Assembly (NCBI GenBank): GCA_030549495.1
Contig: JAUIRK010001052.1
Location: 372,001-436,000 of the forward strand
Length of the DNA: 64,000 nucleotides
Direction of reading: 5' to 3'
Source: Nectonema munidae
Lineage: Eukaryota; Nematomorpha; Nectonematoida; Nectonematidae
The notes below the pieces were generated by a model that made no database searches, had not been told where the DNA came from, and worked only from the letters and a program-made list of their open reading frames with translations. Position 1 is the stretch's first letter; each line of letters begins with the position of its first letter. The translations under genes were made by a program, and so were the position numbers. This document shows, piece by piece, positions 1 through 13,114 of the stretch.

Positions 1-1240
1 AGTTGTGAAATAGTACTTCTTATTCATCTTTGATATATCTTTTAATTTAAAACCACAACAGATTATACCGTTGTTGTTGTTGTTGTTGTTAGCCCCTAGA
101 TTATACTATCTTTATATGAGTATAATCTATCAGTTCAAAACAAGGCATTGTTTAAACTGAGAGAGTATTACCATAAAAGCAAATACTCTCAGGGAAAAGT
201 GTAGAATTTTGTTACACTTTCGCAGCAGCAGCGATAAACCAGTGTAATTTCAGCCAACCCACAAAAATCCACCATAAGGTACTGCTGGCTTTTTGAAGGC
301 TTCTACATATGGCTAGAAATAATATATATCTATTTATAATAATAATATGATATATAATACATGTAAATGAGTTAGATCCAAGCTTCTGCTAAACGGTTTC
401 CCCACAAAGTAAGTAGGTTAACTATTTTGCATGGCTTCGACCAAAAGTGAATGGGTTTGAGTGTCGTGAAAATATGTGGGCAGTTAAATAAATGATGCGT
501 GTTGTGTGGGTGTTGATTGCAAACTGAACAGAGTGGATTTGTATGTGTTTTTGGAAGATTATACCGTCATAGAGATGAGGAAGAATTGGGAAATTATAAA
601 GAATTACAAATATAGGAACTGGCAAAGTGCTTTTCATTCTTGATAGCATTCCATTCATTTTGGACAATTTAGAGTTTAATTATTATTTTCTATGAAAATT
701 AAATTTTTTATTTTCTCAATTCAAAGTCCATTTAATTTAAAATCAATTAAGTCCACTTTTTTCAGTATCAAACACTGTATAAACAATCATGGTTTATGTA
801 TAAAGAGTCAAACAAGATAATATCGTCTACTCTAGCGTAGACCGGCGTCGGTATGCGAACACCCGCAATTGCTGGGTAAAGCCTGTACGCACATACAATT
901 TTTTAAGAGACGTTGCGTGTCCGCACATGGCAACATTGAATGTGCGTATAAAATATTTTGCTTCATCTTGATTAACTTTGATATAAAGAGTAAGTTAAGT
1001 TTTAGGCTCGTCGACTAAACGGTGTTTGGAATTATAAAGTAACTCCTGATATACTTTTAGATTTAGTGTACACTATTCGTTAAAAAGATTTTGCAGCATA
1101 GCTATTAGCGCAGCCAGTTAAAGAATTTCTGGTTAAATAGTAAATGAAAGATAGCGAGACTTGAAACCTTCTCTTGTGAACAATATTTTATTGAATAGTG
1201 AATTGAAAAATAAATTTTATGTTTTATTCCTTTAAAAATG
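1..1240. other. gene-free AT-rich stretch
   Basis: No supported gene. It contains a short GTT trinucleotide run at about 72-90. The block at 830-1000 is richer in G+C and includes a GCGTCGGTATGCGAAC-like segment; a partial inverted match (GCATACCGAC) lies near 1400. The only longer open frames are short and lack any recognisable motif. Confidence 0.5.
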
Positions 1241-1242
1241 TT

Positions 1243-1860
1243 TAATTACCGTATCGCTGAATAGGTCGACCCATAGATAAATCGACCCCCCAAAATCTAA
1301 GTCAATATTTAGGATATAGCTAATATCTGGAGTACAAGTTGCCTTTTAAAATACGAAGCTCACCTAAGTTATTGGCGAATCAAGATTTCTTTCTCCGCAT
1401 ACCGACTAATCGTCGACCGTAATGCGAACAAAAGCCTGTTCATGTAGAATGAACTATTGTTATCAGAGCAAGACTGAAGAAGGTGTGAATCGTATTTCAA
1501 CGAAATATTTCTTGTTAGTTTTTCAACTCCCAAAATGCCAAATAAAGTGTTTCTATTTGTTTATTTATCATGAAGTTTTCCTTTTATCAGTGAATTAACG
1601 ATTCCCTACGTTCAAGCAGCTGTTTTGTGTTTCTATTCTTTGACTGTAGTGTAGTTACATGTGTGTGTAACCAGGTGAACTCCCTAGTATTTACATCAGC
1701 AAATTTATGCGCCAAGATGTCATCGGTATCGGCCTAAGATTAGGCTTGGTACAAGATCAAAAGGTTCGCTTTTTCTTACCGTTATATAAGACTACCTACA
1801 ATTTTGGGATGGTTTTTAAGGTTTAAAAGGTCGACCTATACCCCTAAATATATGGCAAAT
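1243..1860. repeat. possible MITE with GGTCGACC ends
   Basis: The left side (about 1255-1295) carries AATAGGTCGACCCAT followed by a second ATCGACCCC block. The right side (about 1828-1842) carries the inverted form AGGTCGACCTATACCCC. Inverted GTCGACC-rich ends around about 600 bp of non-coding DNA fit a small non-autonomous DNA transposon. Neither the exact ends nor a target duplication could be fixed. Confidence 0.3.
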
Positions 1861-2372
1861 TGAATGTTAATCACTGAATGCGCTTAAATGAACAATCACA
1901 GTGTTATCTTATTAACAATAAGTATATTTAAACTAATATTTTATGGAAAGTTATTATATCTTTGATAAGTTTCGCCGCTCAAAAATTAACGCGTGATTTA
2001 GCGCGTACGGCGAAGCACGGGTGTGTTTTTTTGAGGGTATGACGCCTTTGCAGGCTTATATTATACTTTACTATTTTCAGGGAAAAGAAACGTTTCAGAA
2101 AGAGATCTTCATTTCAAAAAGCAGTCTTACGTGACTTTTTAATTCACCTAGTTATGACTAAATATTAAAGAAGCAAAAACCTAAAAATTTAAAACCGTTT
2201 CTTAGAACCGATGTTTCTTTCAAAACCGCTTTTTTGAAGAAAAAAACGCCAAAAATTTTTTTTAGATTAATATTTGAAAAAATGTTCATCTTTGTAACAA
2301 AAAAAACGAAATAGCTACGGGCAAAAAATCTTTTACAAAATAACTAACACTTTATTTTTTGAAAATATGGTC

Positions 2373-2560
2373 TTAACCCTATTCGTGACTGGCTATTTTT
2401 TTTTCTCACTAATGGGGTGAGGAAGAGGGAGCATTTTTGGTTCCTTTCTTTTTTCCTAAAATTTTGGCTTGAACGCACTAAATAATTGATTGCTAATCTG
2501 ATGGTTTTCTGAAAATCAATCAAACCTGTCAAAAAACAATCAAATCTGTCTATCAATGCC
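2373..2560 (-). repeat. diverged end of a TTAA-type element
   Basis: The segment starts with TTAACCCTATTCGTGACTGG, a diverged form of the 16-bp terminal repeat of the large element at 47142-50592. Near 2505-2528 it contains the complement of the GACAGGTTTGATTGATTTT core of that element's second tandem array. The order (tip, then inverted array sequence) fits a minus-strand copy that keeps only its right end. The tip and the array core match; the sequence between them is poorly conserved. Confidence 0.45.
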
Positions 2561-3132
2561 AAACATATAAACTTCAAAATGTATTATATTTCCTCATTTT
2601 TTTGGCATAATATTGTCTTAATTTTTATAAACTAAATTTTGGTGAATGATTCACCCAAAATATTTTATCTGTCAGTAAATTAGCTTTCACAGGTGACTTA
2701 TCGCCGAACACCTTTTCTGATTTTACCCATACACAGCAAATTGAATATTGTCAATTTGATTCTGAAAAAACTTTTGTCACTCTAGATTTAAATTACGGTT
2801 ATAAAATCTTTTTTCAACAATTCTGATCCCATTTAGAAAATCGACCTTTCTCTATTTCATCATAACGGTATTTTTAACATAGGTAATGAAAACTACATTT
2901 CAATGTGGTTAAAATGGTTATATATTTAGTTAATTTGACACTACATTATCTATTATATATTTAAGCCCTATCGATAAAATTTCTTTCTTGATATAATAAT
3001 GATTTTATGCATCTCATAAATAGGGATGGGACCAAATTTCTACTCAATGCGATCTCAGATGATCTTCGATAAAGCTCATAAAATTTAAATTGAAAAATTT
3101 ATATTTCTCATGAAATTTTTGAATAATAATTA

Positions 3133-3830
3133 GAGATGTACTGATTCCAGTATTTAATCGGATACCGATTTATTTTTATTGTGATTTACCGATACCATAA
3201 TTTTGTAAATGCCAATACTTCAGGAACGTACATTCTCAAAATATTTTCGTTCACGACATATTAATTATATTAAGATCAATATTATATTTATAAATATAGG
3301 CACTTATAAAATTTAATTGGGGATGCGAAAACGATTTTTCAAAATCATGTCGTCCTTCTGGATGTGCGTCTCTCTCTCTCTCTGTATATATACCAAAATA
3401 TATATGCATATGTGTTATATTTTTAAGTTAAAAAATTTGAAAAAACCCCAATTAAAAATCTATAATAAAATACTAATAAATTCAAAAAACTAAAATGGCT
3501 TTTTTTATAAAAGTTTTCAAAAAATTTCAAACAATTAGGGACTAATTGTTATTTTATTTTAATTACATATTTCAGTAGTTAAAATGAAAACTTCTCATGT
3601 AAAAATTCACAAACATTAATTTTTCCCAAACTTCAGATGTACATTTGTTTTTCTTGCAGTGTAAATACGTTTTCTGCAATACTAAAAAGTGTTTCGCTTT
3701 CAATTGAGGAAGGAGGACATGAAAGTAATTTGTTTGCCAGCTTTGAAAATTCTGGAAATAAACTTTTATTAACTTTTCACCAATAAATTCGATAAGAATA
3801 TTTTGATTCAAGGTCAAACGAAGAAAATTT
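3133..3830 (-). mobile_element. hAT transposon relic (ZBED-like C-terminal fragment)
   Basis: Read on the minus strand, 3800-3660 shows the hAT dimerisation motif in pieces: PEFSKLANKLLS, then SSIESETLFSIAENVF. These correspond to the family's P-x-L-A-x-K and S-SER-x-FS-x-A blocks. A shifted frame continues with EVWEKLMFVNF, like the family's final 'veklmFl' block. A hAT-like tip, TAGAGATGTACTGATTCC, begins near 3133 and may be the element's 3' end. The rest of the transposase is not next to it. This is a dead fragment. Confidence 0.55.
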
Positions 3831-3920
3831 TTAATTATAATTCGTAGAAAAAATTCTAATGAAAAAAGAATTTAAAAATATTATATGTCTAAGATTTTTT
3901 GGGTAAATTAGATAAATATA

Positions 3921-6110
3921 TTTGTAGGTAGGTAGGTAGAGATGTCAAAGCACTTTCCAAAACTGAATTGATATGCTTTCAAGATGCTTAATAGGGAAAT
4001 AGAGGCAGTCTTTATGTTTATACAGGATTTAAAGGGAGTCTAAAATAAAAGAAATAGAGAGAAAAGGAGAGGAAGAAAGCTATCGAGTGGGCGGTGGGTG
4101 AAGATTTAGAATGGGTTCAATAGTTCGTAAAAGCGTCGAGAGGGAAATTAATAGTGTCGGGTGTGTTAGTAGTTCATTCAGATTGTTGGGAAAATGACCG
4201 AGAGTTGAAACACAACTGCTTATTAATTCGTGGCGATGAGAGATAAAAGATGGGCAAATGAAAGTTAGGTGGTGGGATGATTCACAAGCTGCGCCACAGA
4301 AACGGCAGGACTGAGTGTCGAGTTTGATATGAAAGAGGTAATTTTTGCAAGGGCAGTGACCCGAGAGCCACCGTATAAGAGATCGTGAGGGGATGAACTT
4401 GTGTTTTGACCAAGATTGATGAACGGCGGTTATGTCAGTTATATGGGATAGAAAGGTGTTTGTCGATTGGGTAACTGACGATCGCCATTGCTTATTAGTG
4501 TATTGTGTGAGTTCGTGGATAAAAACGCTGGGGTGTAAATATGTCAAAAGTGTCGCGCACGGTTTTGAGAGGATTCTTTTGGCGAGGAAATCAAAGTGTA
4601 TATTTTCATGAACGTTGGAATGGACAGGGCACCAAAATACAGAGATGGTAAAGTGGGCGGAGAGAAATTGCAGTTTCGAGAATAGTTTGGCCACCATGAA
4701 AGCTGTGTTTTTGCAGAGATGTAAATCGCGAGCGAGGTTTTGAAAGTCGGTATACAACTGGATTGCTTCAAATTGAATAAAGTCTTTGATGTGTTGGGTG
4801 ATGTGTTGGTGTCTTGAGATTCTGCGTCGTATATCGTGGTTAAATGATTAAGTGGTAGGCTTGTGGTGAAGAAGGCGGAAAGTGAATCGCCTCTATAGAA
4901 TGAGAGAGCGATTGCACACTTTTTTGATTTTTTCGCGGCATCAGTAAATATCCTTAGTGTGGTTGAGTCAGAGATGTGTCTCAATTCTTTTATGTGTGAG
5001 GCTGCACGTGTTTTGGGTGTATTGATTATGATACCAAAGGGCAGGGTGCATAAGTGTGGTTGGGTGTATTTTTGGGTGAATGATTTGAGTGTTGTTGTGA
5101 GGAATGTGTAGATAAAATGCTGAGGAAGGAGGAATTAGTGATTTGTATGTATCGATATATCGCCTTATTAGATCTTTTAGTTTGGTGAGAAGAGGTGTAC
5201 AAGTCAGGGTGAATTCCAATATAGCTGTGGGAGTAGTGCGGAAAGCTTTTGAAATAGTTAAAAGACTAAGACGGTGAATTTTCAAAAGGAAAGTTAGGGT
5301 TGAGGGGTGAGTAAGCGATGTACCCCATGATAGAAGGCCATATTGAAGAGCTGGAAGGATGAGAGATTTATATATGAAGAGGGAATGTGGAATTTTGAGG
5401 CCCCATTTGTATGAAATGGCTCTATTTAGTAGAAAAAGAATTTTTGAGAATTTTGTGTATGTATTTTTAAAGTGGGTGGACCATTTGAGGTTCGATTGGA
5501 AAGTGAGTCCGAGGTATTTTATGGTCACTGATGGTTTGATAAGGGTGGTATGGTCTAAGCAAAGGGGTAAGTGTGGGAAATGTTTTCGTGTGAAGTGAAT
5601 TAAAGAAGTTAGATGTATTGAAGGAAATCTTTAATGAGCTGGCTGTGAACTTAAGAGTGTTGAAAAGTGTGGTCATTTGGAGAAGATTTTCCTATTGGGT
5701 GTTGGATGAAAAGGAGAAGAGTAGATCATGGGAGTAGCCCTGAGAAAAATGTGATTTGGAGTCTAGAAGATCTAAGAGAGAGTTAAGAATAAGCCAAAGA
5801 ATGTCGGAAGGGCAGCCGCCCCGAGGGGTAGAAAGAGAGAGTGTATGGATTGCGCAGAAATCTTTGTCCCGAAAGATTAGGCAGCGATTAAGTAAATAGT
5901 TGCTGATAAATTTGATGATGTAGGGTGGATAGCGCTTAAGATGTATGTGGAATATGATCGCAGGGTGCCAGGGGCTGTTGAAGGAGTTGTCGATATCGAG
6001 GAATAAGACAGGTGTTGTTTTTTGAGATGAAATGGAGTGCTCTAGATATTCTGTCAGTTTGGATAAAGCTGATTCTAGGGAATTTGTAGCTAAATTTTCC
6101 AAATTAGTTT
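3921..6110 (-). mobile_element. LINE relic with RT, RNase H and CCHC (R1/I/Jockey-like)
   Basis: A 5'-truncated non-LTR retrotransposon lies on the minus strand. From 6102 to 5692 is the reverse transcriptase palm: FLDIDNSFNSPWHP corresponds to the 'lDi..AFdsvwH' motif, then TPRGGCPSDILW to 'tp.GcPqgs.LsP.Lw', and YSHD stands in place of YADD. Thumb-like sequence follows at 5528-4968. RNase HI follows: IFTDAAKKS and DAES at 4984-4544, then FWCPVHSNV and FDFLAK from 4757. It ends with a zinc-knuckle-like CRFCGAACESSHHLTFICP. Domains lie in at least three frames, so the copy has several frameshifts. The 3' end at about 3921 is a CTAC tandem tail. RT, RNase H and terminal CCHC in this order fit the R1/I/Jockey group; no endonuclease domain is visible. 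Confidence 0.85.
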
Positions 6111-7366
6111 TGTAATTACTTAATGCTATTCCTAAGTAGGCATTTAAATGAAAGTCTGTTGGTATTTATTTTTCATGATGTTTATATGCGAAAATGCTGA
6201 TTCACATAAGTATATTCAAGAAGGAATAGATGCTAAAAATAAGGCACATTTTTTGAGAAGTGGATATTTTTCAGACAAAAAAACCAAGAAACTTTGCCTC
6301 AATTTCTAAATTGTTTTGATTTTTAATACTTCAAGCTCAAAAGAAAGTTAAAAAAAAAGTTATAGCCAAACGAGAAACTTCTTCATCAATTGATCATTTT
6401 TGAAGAAAATTTTGAATTGTTCTTTTCCTTTTCAAAGGTGAATCATCATTATTTTTTATCAATGTTATGTACGGACTTTATATTCTTATGCAAGCTATCA
6501 TCCACTACAACATTTTATTATTTTGCAGCAAATTTTACATTTTGATTTCTCTTTAATGATTCCAAATTATAGATTTACTATGAGTCGACATATTTGAAAA
6601 ATAAATTGTAGGAGAAAAAAATTGAAAAATAAAATTGAATAAAAAACTTAAGAAAAATTAAAAAAATATATTTTAAAGGAAAAACAAATCAATTTATTCA
6701 AAAAAAAGTTTGCTTAAGTCAAATCCAGTTTTTTAAACTCGGTTTCGGCTTTTAATAATTAAAAACAGGTTAAAACTGTTTTCACGGAACCGATTTTACA
6801 TCTCTATTAAATATATTAAAAATTAAGAACCTATTTCATCTTTAATTGAAAATCCTCATTTATATAAAAATTTGTTGTCTGCAACTGGAACCTTATACTC
6901 GCAGTAAAATGTAAATCTCTGTTCATCATTGAAACAATGTTATTTTTTATTTTTCACATTTTGAATATTTTTTAAAACAATTATATTATATCAGTAATTT
7001 TTCCTTTTAGTTGTTTCTAGATGATTCCAAGATAAAAAATTTTACTTCTTGCTTTAAAGGTAAAATTTTTTGTGTTTAATTTTACTATTTCTTTCTAATC
7101 TATCTGTAATTTGAATAAAATCATTGATCAAATCAGGAACATTTAAGTAATTCACAACTCAACTATTTTAATTAAAATTAAAAGTTAATTTTTTGCCACC
7201 CTTTAAAGGAAATTAGCAAAATTATTGTAAATTCATGTTATCTGGAGTAACATTGATTAACCCTCACCCTTACAACAACTACAATTTGTAGTGTCTAGAA
7301 TTTAGCAGCCTTGGACGACGGATTTAAGTTTTGCATAATTTCTCCACAGCCGAATAGCATCACAAA
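6111..7366. other. AT-rich stretch, no gene
   Basis: No gene seen. A possible inverted hAT-like tip (complement TAGAGATGTAAAATCGG) lies at about 6796-6816. It shares its first bases with the tip at 3133, so an older hAT split by the LINE insertion is possible but unproven. Confidence 0.4.
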
Positions 7367-9970
7367 CAGTGACGTAGCTATAAAAATTGTCGCCAGGGGC
7401 TGTTCATGAATTTGACGCCTCTTTTATTTTAAAAATAAATAAACTCTTTCTTAAGAACGCGTAATACTCATTTTATTTATAATTTAATTTTGAAAATATA
7501 AATGTTTAAAATTGGAAAGTAAAGTTTTAATATAAAAATAAAAAAATGTAAAGGTTGATTAATTATATATACATATTATTCATTCCTGAACTTTTTCACA
7601 CGTTAACTTTTCTAGCTTTTTTGTTCGCAAACTCTTCAATAACTTCGTCAAAAACAATCTCTGACAGCTCTCTTTCTATAGATAATATGACAAGATTTTT
7701 TATCCTCAACGTACTCATAGATCTTAAGTAATTTTTAATAAGTTTTAGCTTCGAAAAACTTCTTTCACAAGTGGCAACACTTATAGCTATCGTCAGAAAA
7801 ATTCTTAGCAGTATTGCTATATTTTGAACCGAATTTCCAAGATTATATTTTTGGATGAAAAGTAAAAGTTCAAAAGGACTTTCCATCGACGTATGTTTAT
7901 CATTTTCAATTACAGCAACAGAATAAAAATTCTGAAGTCTTCTTTATCAATGTCGTCATAATTTTCTTTCAATTGGAGTTCATATTTACTATCAAGTAAG
8001 TAGGTTTGACGGAGTAAGAAAATCATTTTTCAGCAATTTCATGAATTTGTTTGAATCTTGAAGTTATTTCTTTAACTATTCTATCGAGAGATTCAAACAT
8101 TTCTCTTAATTCAATATCATAGGATAAATCATCATTATAAGTCTTTTAACGAGTATTTTCTTTCTTTTGAGTCGACGACGTTCCATGTTTATTCCTAAAT
8201 CCTTGCAAACTTCTTTAGCAAAGTGAATTCCATCATTAACTAACGTCTCTCGATTCTCTAAAAGAATGGTGTTTAGCGCTTTCATTTTTTGATTACATTG
8301 TTGTATGTTTATTCCCTTTTTTGCAGATACAACTGTGCATCATTTATTTCTGAAAGAATTCGTTCCCTGAAACCAAGAAAGCACAAAAAAGAAAATGAGT
8401 GTAGGGCAGAAATCAAAACACCGTCATCTGCTCTTGTGGCTGTATTTTCTTCTTCATCGGTCAACTTTTCTAAAGCATCTAAAATTTTTAGAAATTCTTT
8501 TTTAAACGACACTTACGGCTTCTTTTCTTGCACACCATTGCGTTTCTATTAGGCGTTTCACACTTTTACCAGTTATTGAAATCAATATATCCCAACGATA
8601 CAAATAAACGTTCCAAGCATCCAAAAAACGTAACAGAAGTAACAGCAGCTGAGGCTGCGTGAACACATGCTAGATTCAGTGAGTGGTTTGAACAAGCAAC
8701 AAATTCTGCTTTAGGATTTACTTCTTTGATACGTTTTTGAACACCGCTATGCACACCAGCCATTACCGCACCATTATTATAAACTTGTCCTCTACAGTTT
8801 TCAATATCAATTCCATCTTTTCCTAAACTTTCTAAAATCATGTAATTTTTTCAGCAGTTTTATCTTTAGTTTCGATAATATCTATAAACGATTCAACAAC
8901 AAACACTTCGTTTTTATCAACCAATACATACCGTAAAACTTGGCTTGTTTGATTGTTATATGAGCTGTCAGGAGTGCTATCAAATATCATAGAAAAGTAC
9001 TTGGCTTTTTTAACTTGATCAATTATTTTTGACTTTACACTTTTTCCCATGATTTCTATAAACTCGTTTTGAATAGTTGGAGATAAATAAGAAACAAATA
9101 TTTTTTTGAGCTGGATTCTAAGAAGATGTTCTCGTAAAACTGGATCATACTTTGCTAACAAATTAACTAACTCTAAAAAATTTCCCCTGTTTGACTGTGA
9201 TTTGGGTTTAATTTCATTCTTATCGCTATCATTATTTATTTCTTCTTTGTGACCGCGAAAAGCCAAATTTGTTTAGTTAAAAATTTAACAATATCAAGCA
9301 ACTTGAAAGAATTTCTCTCCATTTTTTTTTACTTCACTTTCAATCAACTTTTCTTCTTCATTATTGATCATTTCTCCACGTGATATCCTAATTTCTAACT
9401 CCTTCTATTTTGTAAAGTTCTCCACATGAAATGTGCTCATTTAATGACTAGATATTTTAGGATTCAGTTTCCACCATGAATTAAATCCGTCTTCAGAATC
9501 AAACTTTGAATTACTTCTGTTTGAGTCTGAGAACAACTTACAGCAAAAGCAATATAAAGATTTCTTGTGAGGAGAGTAATGTTCTTAAAATTTTTTCACC
9601 ATTTTGTAACCTTAGAAAAAACCATTCGCGTGTTAGACTTCTACGTTGTCCTTTCAGTGAAAAACCTTAGCGATATACTTTACTAAGATCTGAATCTAAA
9701 TTTTGAACTATAGATGATCCTTCACGTACAAGCAAAATTCGTGTATTATCGTCAATCTTAACTACATCTTTCACGTTTACTTCTTTTACACCTCGTACTA
9801 TGCTTGTTTTTTCTATTCGACTTTCAAAATTTGAAAGTGTTCACGTTTCATTTGATGTTAAATCATTTGAAAGTGAAAAAATAAGTTCGTGATCATCTTG
9901 AGGATTAATTTCAATGAAATATCTCTTTCCCTTCTTTTTCTCCTGCAAGAAGCTCCACTTTCTTTAACTC
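7367..9970 (-). mobile_element. hAT transposon, ZMYM/TTF-DUF4371 type, decayed
   Basis: Minus-strand transposase in pieces. At 9530-9400 is GFNSWWKLNPK, the 'GFndWk' block that follows a TTF zinc finger. From 9390 to 8838 is the DUF4371 region with KQIWLFAV ('kqnlaFRG'), then YFSMIFDSTPDSSY ('iivDeTpD'), the first catalytic Asp. From 8841 to 8566 are CRGQVYNNGAVMAG (second acidic block, usually CRGQgYDgAa, its Asp replaced by Asn) and CSNHSLNLA. From 7886 to 7596 is the dimerisation domain with SVATCERSFSKLK. A hAT-type tip, CAGTGACGTAGCTA, starts at 7367, downstream of the transposase end. A matching right tip was not found. Several frameshifts and stops make it inactive. Confidence 0.85.
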
Positions 9971-10744
9971 GTTTCATCTAAAAATGAAACAAAGTAGCAA
10001 ACACATATTTTATAATATATAAGAATAAAAACAATTTTTTGTAGCAAGTTATAAAAGTTTCAATAAGTCTAAACTTTTAGCTATTACGGTCGTTCATGCA
10101 CGATGAATAAAAAAATAAGAACTAACTCTACAATTGAAACGTTATGAATTAGTTCAATGTTTTCCAAATGCATGTAATTTACACTAAATATTTAATTCAA
10201 AAGTTTTAGCGGGAATGAAGGCTTGGGATAAAAATGATATGTATTTTCTAAAAATCATGAAAATATTGGGATAACTGACGTTATAATTAATGCCAAAATA
10301 GCAGGACTGGAGTCTCGAAGTATAAATCTCTGATTTCAACTTCGACTCCTTTATTTCAATGAATTTCGATTTTGACACGCACTTCATTAAATACATACCA
10401 GCAGTGGCGTAACTAGGTTTTAAACTCGGGAGAGGGGGGAGGGGCAAAGCAGACCAATACATTAACTGATCTTTACTTACACACAAAGAATAAACTTTAA
10501 TTTGTAATAGAGACACTACAAAAAAGATAGATTTTGCATTTTTTTTTAAATTTAATTCATATCAAAAGATTACTTACCTGAACAAAATTGCTAAATTTGT
10601 TATGAAAGAATACTTGTAAGTTGAAACTTGTGACAGTTACATTCAGATGTCACCTGTCAAATGTGCTTTATATGTTTGTGTTTTTCAATTAAGAATCTCA
10701 TATAACCCACATTGCTATGAAAATCTTAACATCATATTGATTGC
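9971..10744. other. AT-rich stretch with an orphan hAT-type tip
   Basis: No gene. CAGTGGCGTAACTAGG at 10402-10417 followed by a purine-rich GGGAGAGGGG run is a typical hAT/MITE end. The partner end was not found within the next few kilobases. Confidence 0.4.
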
Positions 10745-10922
10745 AACATTTAAGTAAGTTAGGTTGTATCTCTCGGCTTAACAGTTGAAGGTCAGGGCTT
10801 CGATCCCCAAGTCTCCCCATTCTTAAAAACAAAAATGACAAAACTGTGATTAACCATCTTAAGCATAATGTGAGCATCTTACCTTACGGCTGAACGTGCT
10901 TTGACATCTCCAACCAACCATA
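10745..10922 (+). repeat. tRNA-derived SINE with LINE-matched tail
   Basis: The tRNA-like head has a B box GCTTCGATCCC at about 10796-10808, preceded by GAAGGTC as in the other SINE copies at 25.4 and 26.6 kb. The 3' end, GTGCTTTGACATCTC then CAACCAACCA, matches the 3' end of the LINE at 3921-6110 (GTGCTTTGACATCTC then TACCTACCTAC, minus strand). That is the arrangement of a SINE that borrows a LINE tail for retrotransposition. Confidence 0.7.
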
Positions 10923-13114
10923 TGGCCTTTTGTTTCTTTTTTGATATTTCTTTTAACCCTTTCAGGTTCAATGGGCACCAGTGTTCGATAAAATAAAATA
11001 TTTTGCCTTAAATTATACATAAAAATACTCATTCAAAAAGATAGCAGACAATTTGTCCTCAAAACCTGAGCCTTAAAAAATTTAAATGCCTTACGTTAAG
11101 CCTCGATGACTTTCAAATGTTTTTTTTTGAAAAACTTTTTGCAAAAATCCAAAATTTTACCTTGTATTCTCATAAACTTTTAATGTTTATGATTCTTGTT
11201 TTTTCAATAAAATATTTTTACAATTTAGCTTAAAAAATGAATAAATTTTTTTTTATCAATTCACAATTCAATATTAAAAACGTATATTCTTAGTTTTTAA
11301 CTTTAAAATTAAAGACTTTTCAGAATTTTAGAATTTTTTACGTAATTTTTCATTTAAAAATGTTTCTTTATTTTTAGCTCAATTTTTTTCATAAAAATTT
11401 TTGGTTAATTTTTAACTGCCCTAGTGATGAAACTTAATGTATATGTCAATTTACAAACTTGCGTGAATCCATGTGCAAAGAAGCAAACAAATGAAGTGGC
11501 TAGCTCCTCTTAGCTTTAAATCTATACTTTAATATGTCTTCATATCTTGTTTTAGGCTAAGGATGGCGATAATATTAAGCAGGGCCCTACGAGAAAACAT
11601 CCTAGAATTTGTTGACCGCACCTAAACCATCTAAATTTGGATAATATATAAGTTACCTTTTTCAAATATACTAAAATTATTCAATACATTTCCCTAAGAC
11701 TTTAGATAAGGCTAATGAGAACACATATATCATTTTATCCTCATATAACTAAATTATTCATTATTTGGATAATTCATTCAATATAGTTCAATTTTAATTT
11801 CCCAAATTCCTCTTTTCTCAGATTTTGGCCAAAACTCCACTGGTTAGGTCCCCATTTGGCCCTTCTTCCCACGCCTATAATACTTTAAATTCCATTTTAC
11901 AAACTGCTAACATTTCTAGTTTTATGGGAAAATAATTTTTGAATAAATTTTGAATATTATCTATCCTATACAATAAATCTTAAGACTTAGACATAGATCT
12001 GTTCACTGTCCGATTCAGGACCGGTTAAAAGCTGACATTGTGGTTCAGTTCAATCCGGCCCCTAATTTTTGTATTCCGACCCGATCGTGTCCTTAGATAT
12101 TCTAGTCTGTTTCAGACTAAAAAAGGTCCTGTCCTGTCCAGTCCCGGTCTCGATATTATACGACCAGACATCAACAATACAGTGAATGGACATTATTAGG
12201 TATTTTAAAAAGCCTAAACGCTGTTGATTTAGTTTGGACAATTAAGTACCGATAGTTATTAGTAGACCGGTTCTTACTCCCGCTTCAGGAGCACCCAGTC
12301 CTAGTCTGGATATAATGAGGACCGCACTGACTCGGATTGAACTTTGATCAGCTTTGTTTAGACGTCATGTGGTTCTTTTTGTATTTAATATATATTTTAC
12401 CCTTTTTCCCATATGCTTCAAGCGTTTTTATTTTTTTAAACTTTCAAAGGATTTAGTGTTTTAGATTAAATTTTTTTGCCATTTAGATAAAGCGTTTTTG
12501 AACTTTTTCTTTCAAAACTTGCAGTTGAACAGGACAGAACGCTATGAAAAGGACTTTCCATTTATTTCATTATGTGGCAAAGAACGCAATTACATTCGCT
12601 GTCAAGACACACCTGTCGTATTTACGAGATTAAATGATGGTTTTGACCAAGTAATTATATACCTTTTATTTTATTAGTGGTGTGGCAAGAAAAGAGGAGA
12701 TAACAAAAATTTAGGAAAGTGTGTAACGTATAAAGTATACGTGGTTTTGCCAGACTTCTTTATATCTCATTGACAAAGTAATTCTTGCTTATTTAATTTT
12801 TAGATAAAGTTTTAAAAAATACGGTCATTTTAGACAAAATATAGGACATATTTCGTATCTAAATTATGAAATATTTTTCCTTTATATTGATAAGTATGTA
12901 TCATGATAAATTCTATGATGGTGATTTAGGCTGAAAAAACATTTTAATTAAATAAAACGATACACAAAAAGGTTTCAAATTTTTGGCTATAATACTGTTT
13001 GCATAAAAATATTAGCAACCAAATAAAAATATTTTTGAAGCAAGAAATCTGAACTTCATGTATTTATTCCCTCACTATTGATAAATTGTTTTTATATCTA
13101 CTTTATGAAACTTT
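10923..13114. other. AT-rich stretch; unclassified G+C-richer repeat at 12.0-12.36 kb
   Basis: No gene. At 12000-12360 the DNA is richer in G+C, with repeated GGACCGG, GGTCCTGTCCTGTCC and CCGGTC words on both strands, as in some hAT-type MITEs. No clean terminal repeats were found. A CCCACGCCTATAATA word at about 11869-11884 recurs at about 24108-24122. Confidence 0.35.

Noticed and set aside
422-667. 81-codon minus-strand frame near the left edge
   Set aside because: No domain, no splice context and composition like surrounding AT-rich DNA.
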